The notes under the pieces were generated by a model. It was not told the origin of the DNA. It saw only the letters and a program-made list of their open reading frames with translations, and ran no database searches. From contig NZ_JADMKU010000004.1 of NCBI RefSeq assembly GCF_018219815.1, positions 186,001-250,000 on the forward strand: a stretch of DNA of 64,000 nt, given 5' to 3'. Both the position numbers and the translations under genes were made by a program. This DNA comes from Thalassovita aquimarina. Lineage in GTDB: Bacteria; Pseudomonadota; Alphaproteobacteria; Rhodobacterales; Rhodobacteraceae. Numbering within the stretch: position 1 is the first letter of the stretch; each line of letters starts with the position of its first letter. Of this stretch, positions 63,048 through 64,000 are shown piece after piece.

Positions 63048-63538
63048 CCCTGCGGCTGATCCTGATGCGCCACGCGAAATCCGACTGGGACGACCCGTCG
63101 CTCACCGATCACGCCCGCCGGCTGAACACGCGCGGCCGCGACGCGGCCAAGGCGATGGGCGACTGGCTGCGCGACAACGGATACCTGCCCGACCTGGTGC
63201 TCAGCTCCGACGCCGCCCGGACGGTGGAAACCTGCGACCGGCTGGGAATCAGCGCCGACACCCGGTTCCTGCGGGCGCTTTACCACGCCTCGCCGATGGA
63301 CATGATGCAGGTGCTGAGGCAGGGCGGCAACGCCAAGACCCTGCTGATGGTGGGGCACAATCCCGGTATCGCGGAATTCGCCGCCTCGCTGGCGGCCAAG
63401 GCGCCGGACGATCCCGATTTCGACCGCTACCCGACCTGCGCCACCACGGTGTTCGACCTGCCCATCGCCGGTTGGCAAGACGCCCTGTTCGGCGATGGGC
63501 AGGTCCGCGATTTCATCGTGCCGCGGCGGCTGGGCTAG
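63044..63538 (+). CDS. SixA-like histidine phosphatase
   Basis: This 164-residue protein has the RHG-type motif LMRHAKSDW near the N terminus with catalytic His, then LSSDAARTVETC and VGHNPGIAEFA carrying the second His. It is of the SixA branch of the histidine phosphatase superfamily. The GTG start at 63044 overlaps the preceding stop (GTGA). Its 3' end overlaps the convergent transporter gene by 26 bases. Confidence 0.88.
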   Translation: MTLRLILMRHAKSDWDDPSLTDHARRLNTRGRDAAKAMGDWLRDNGYLPDLVLSSDAARTVETCDRLGISADTRFLRALYHASPMDMMQVLRQGGNAKTLLMVGHNPGIAEFAASLAAKAPDDPDFDRYPTCATTVFDLPIAGWQDALFGDGQVRDFIVPRRLG

Positions 63539-64000
63539 CGGTACGCATAGCCAGCACCCGCTGCGCCCGCTGCCCGGCCCAGACGCTCAGCAACACGATG
63601 CCCGCGCCCAGCATCTGCAGCGCCGACATCGCCTCCCCCAGAACCAGCCAGCCCAGCAGGACGGCGCTCAGCGGGCTGAGGAAGCCAAGGCCGGTGATCG
63701 CCGCCGGGCCCAGCTTGGCAATTCCGCGGAACCACAGGTAATAGGTCGCCGCCGCGCCGATCATGCTGAGCCAGCCGATGCCGATGGCGGCGTTCAGGTC
63801 GGGACGCGGAAATCCCGGTTCCAGCCACAGCGCCAGCGGCAGCAGCAACAACCCGCCGGCGGTCAGCTGCCAGGCGGCAAAGGTGACCGGGGGAACAGGC
63901 GGCTGCCATTTGCGGGTCAGCACCACGCCCGCCGCCATCGATGCCGCCCCGATCAGTGCCGCGATCACGCCGAAGGGATCAAGCTGCGCATCGGGCCCGA
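63513..64000 (-). CDS. EamA/DMT family transporter, 3' part (cut by window end)
   Basis: The frame is open to the window edge, so the N-terminal half is missing. The visible 160 or so residues contain about five TM helices including the second EamA repeat: GIGWLSMIGAAATYYLWFRGIAKLGPAAITGLGFLSPLSAVLLGWLVLGE region (63630-63780 approx.) matches the family. Drug/metabolite exporters have ten helices, so about half is seen. Substrate is unknown. Confidence 0.85.
   Translation of the reverse strand, partial: GPDAQLDPFGVIAALIGAASMAAGVVLTRKWQPPVPPVTFAAWQLTAGGLLLLPLALWLEPGFPRPDLNAAIGIGWLSMIGAAATYYLWFRGIAKLGPAAITGLGFLSPLSAVLLGWLVLGEAMSALQMLGAGIVLLSVWAGQRAQRVLAMRTASPAAAAR

Overview
The window reads as a chromosomal segment of an alphaproteobacterium, most likely a Rhodobacteraceae (Roseobacter-group) member. 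The grounds are the high G+C with the matching codon bias, the ubiquinone gene ubiA, locus orders I associate with that family (rsmE-gshA next to ubiA; pyrB...pyrC'-plsY; rpmH-rnpA-yidD...yidC-MOSC-engB; argB), a tripartite tricarboxylate transporter, and a homoprotocatechuate meta-cleavage cluster. There is no phage, insertion sequence, CRISPR array or rRNA. One tRNA gene, tRNA-Arg(ACG), is present. Genus assignment is inference.

Layout. 0.1-8 kb: a stand-alone DsbD-N-like periplasmic protein, an RND efflux pump with its adaptor, then moaB, a LysE-type exporter and a uracil-DNA glycosylase. 8-12.4 kb: a translationally coupled pyrimidine/membrane operon (pyrB, an unknown one-TM protein, two PH-like membrane proteins of which the second carries an apparent frameshift, a 23-codon ORF, an inactive-looking dihydroorotase, plsY). 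12.8-15 kb: a secreted YHS protein and a PhoX-type phosphatase behind a three-unit candidate Pho box. 15-22 kb: gshA, a membrane protein, a GNAT enzyme and rsmE on the minus strand, then ubiA, an OmpA-family protein and a coiled-coil membrane protein on the plus strand.

22-30.4 kb is a catabolic divergon. A class III aminotransferase and an IclR regulator point left. A TctC-TctB-TctA transporter, an aldehyde dehydrogenase and a Tm-1-like/UPF0261 protein point right. The shared control region holds nested inverted repeats. The transported substrate is unknown; an amino-acid-derived carboxylate that is transaminated and then oxidised as an aldehyde fits the enzyme set. 30.4-39.4 kb is the hpa cluster: HpaR, then HpaF, HpaE, two unrelated homoprotocatechuate 2,3-dioxygenases side by side, an HpaG-like FAH protein, HpaH, an FAD-linked dehydrogenase and a PhzS-like flavin monooxygenase, closed by a strong terminator. 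HpaBC and HpaI are not in the window.

39.5-41.6 kb is a lower-G+C pair (SbtA-type bicarbonate permease and a divergent LysR regulator) that looks inserted. 41.7-47 kb has hemC and hemE, then a six-TM multi-PAS histidine kinase with a single-domain response regulator. 47.3-51 kb has tRNA-Arg and a TVP38 / flavin disulfide oxidoreductase / orphan histidine kinase operon. 51.3-59.7 kb is the rpmH-rnpA-yidD...yidC-MOSC-engB housekeeping locus, opened between yidD and yidC by about 4.3 kb holding a hypothetical protein, a DUF2202 ferritin-like protein, a DUF1127-like small protein, ttcA and a GGDEF-EAL protein with a degenerate GGDEF motif. 59.8-64 kb has an SDR, argB, a sterol-desaturase-family protein, a cysteine-rich Fe-S protein, a SixA-like phosphatase and the 3' part of a DMT transporter cut by the window edge.
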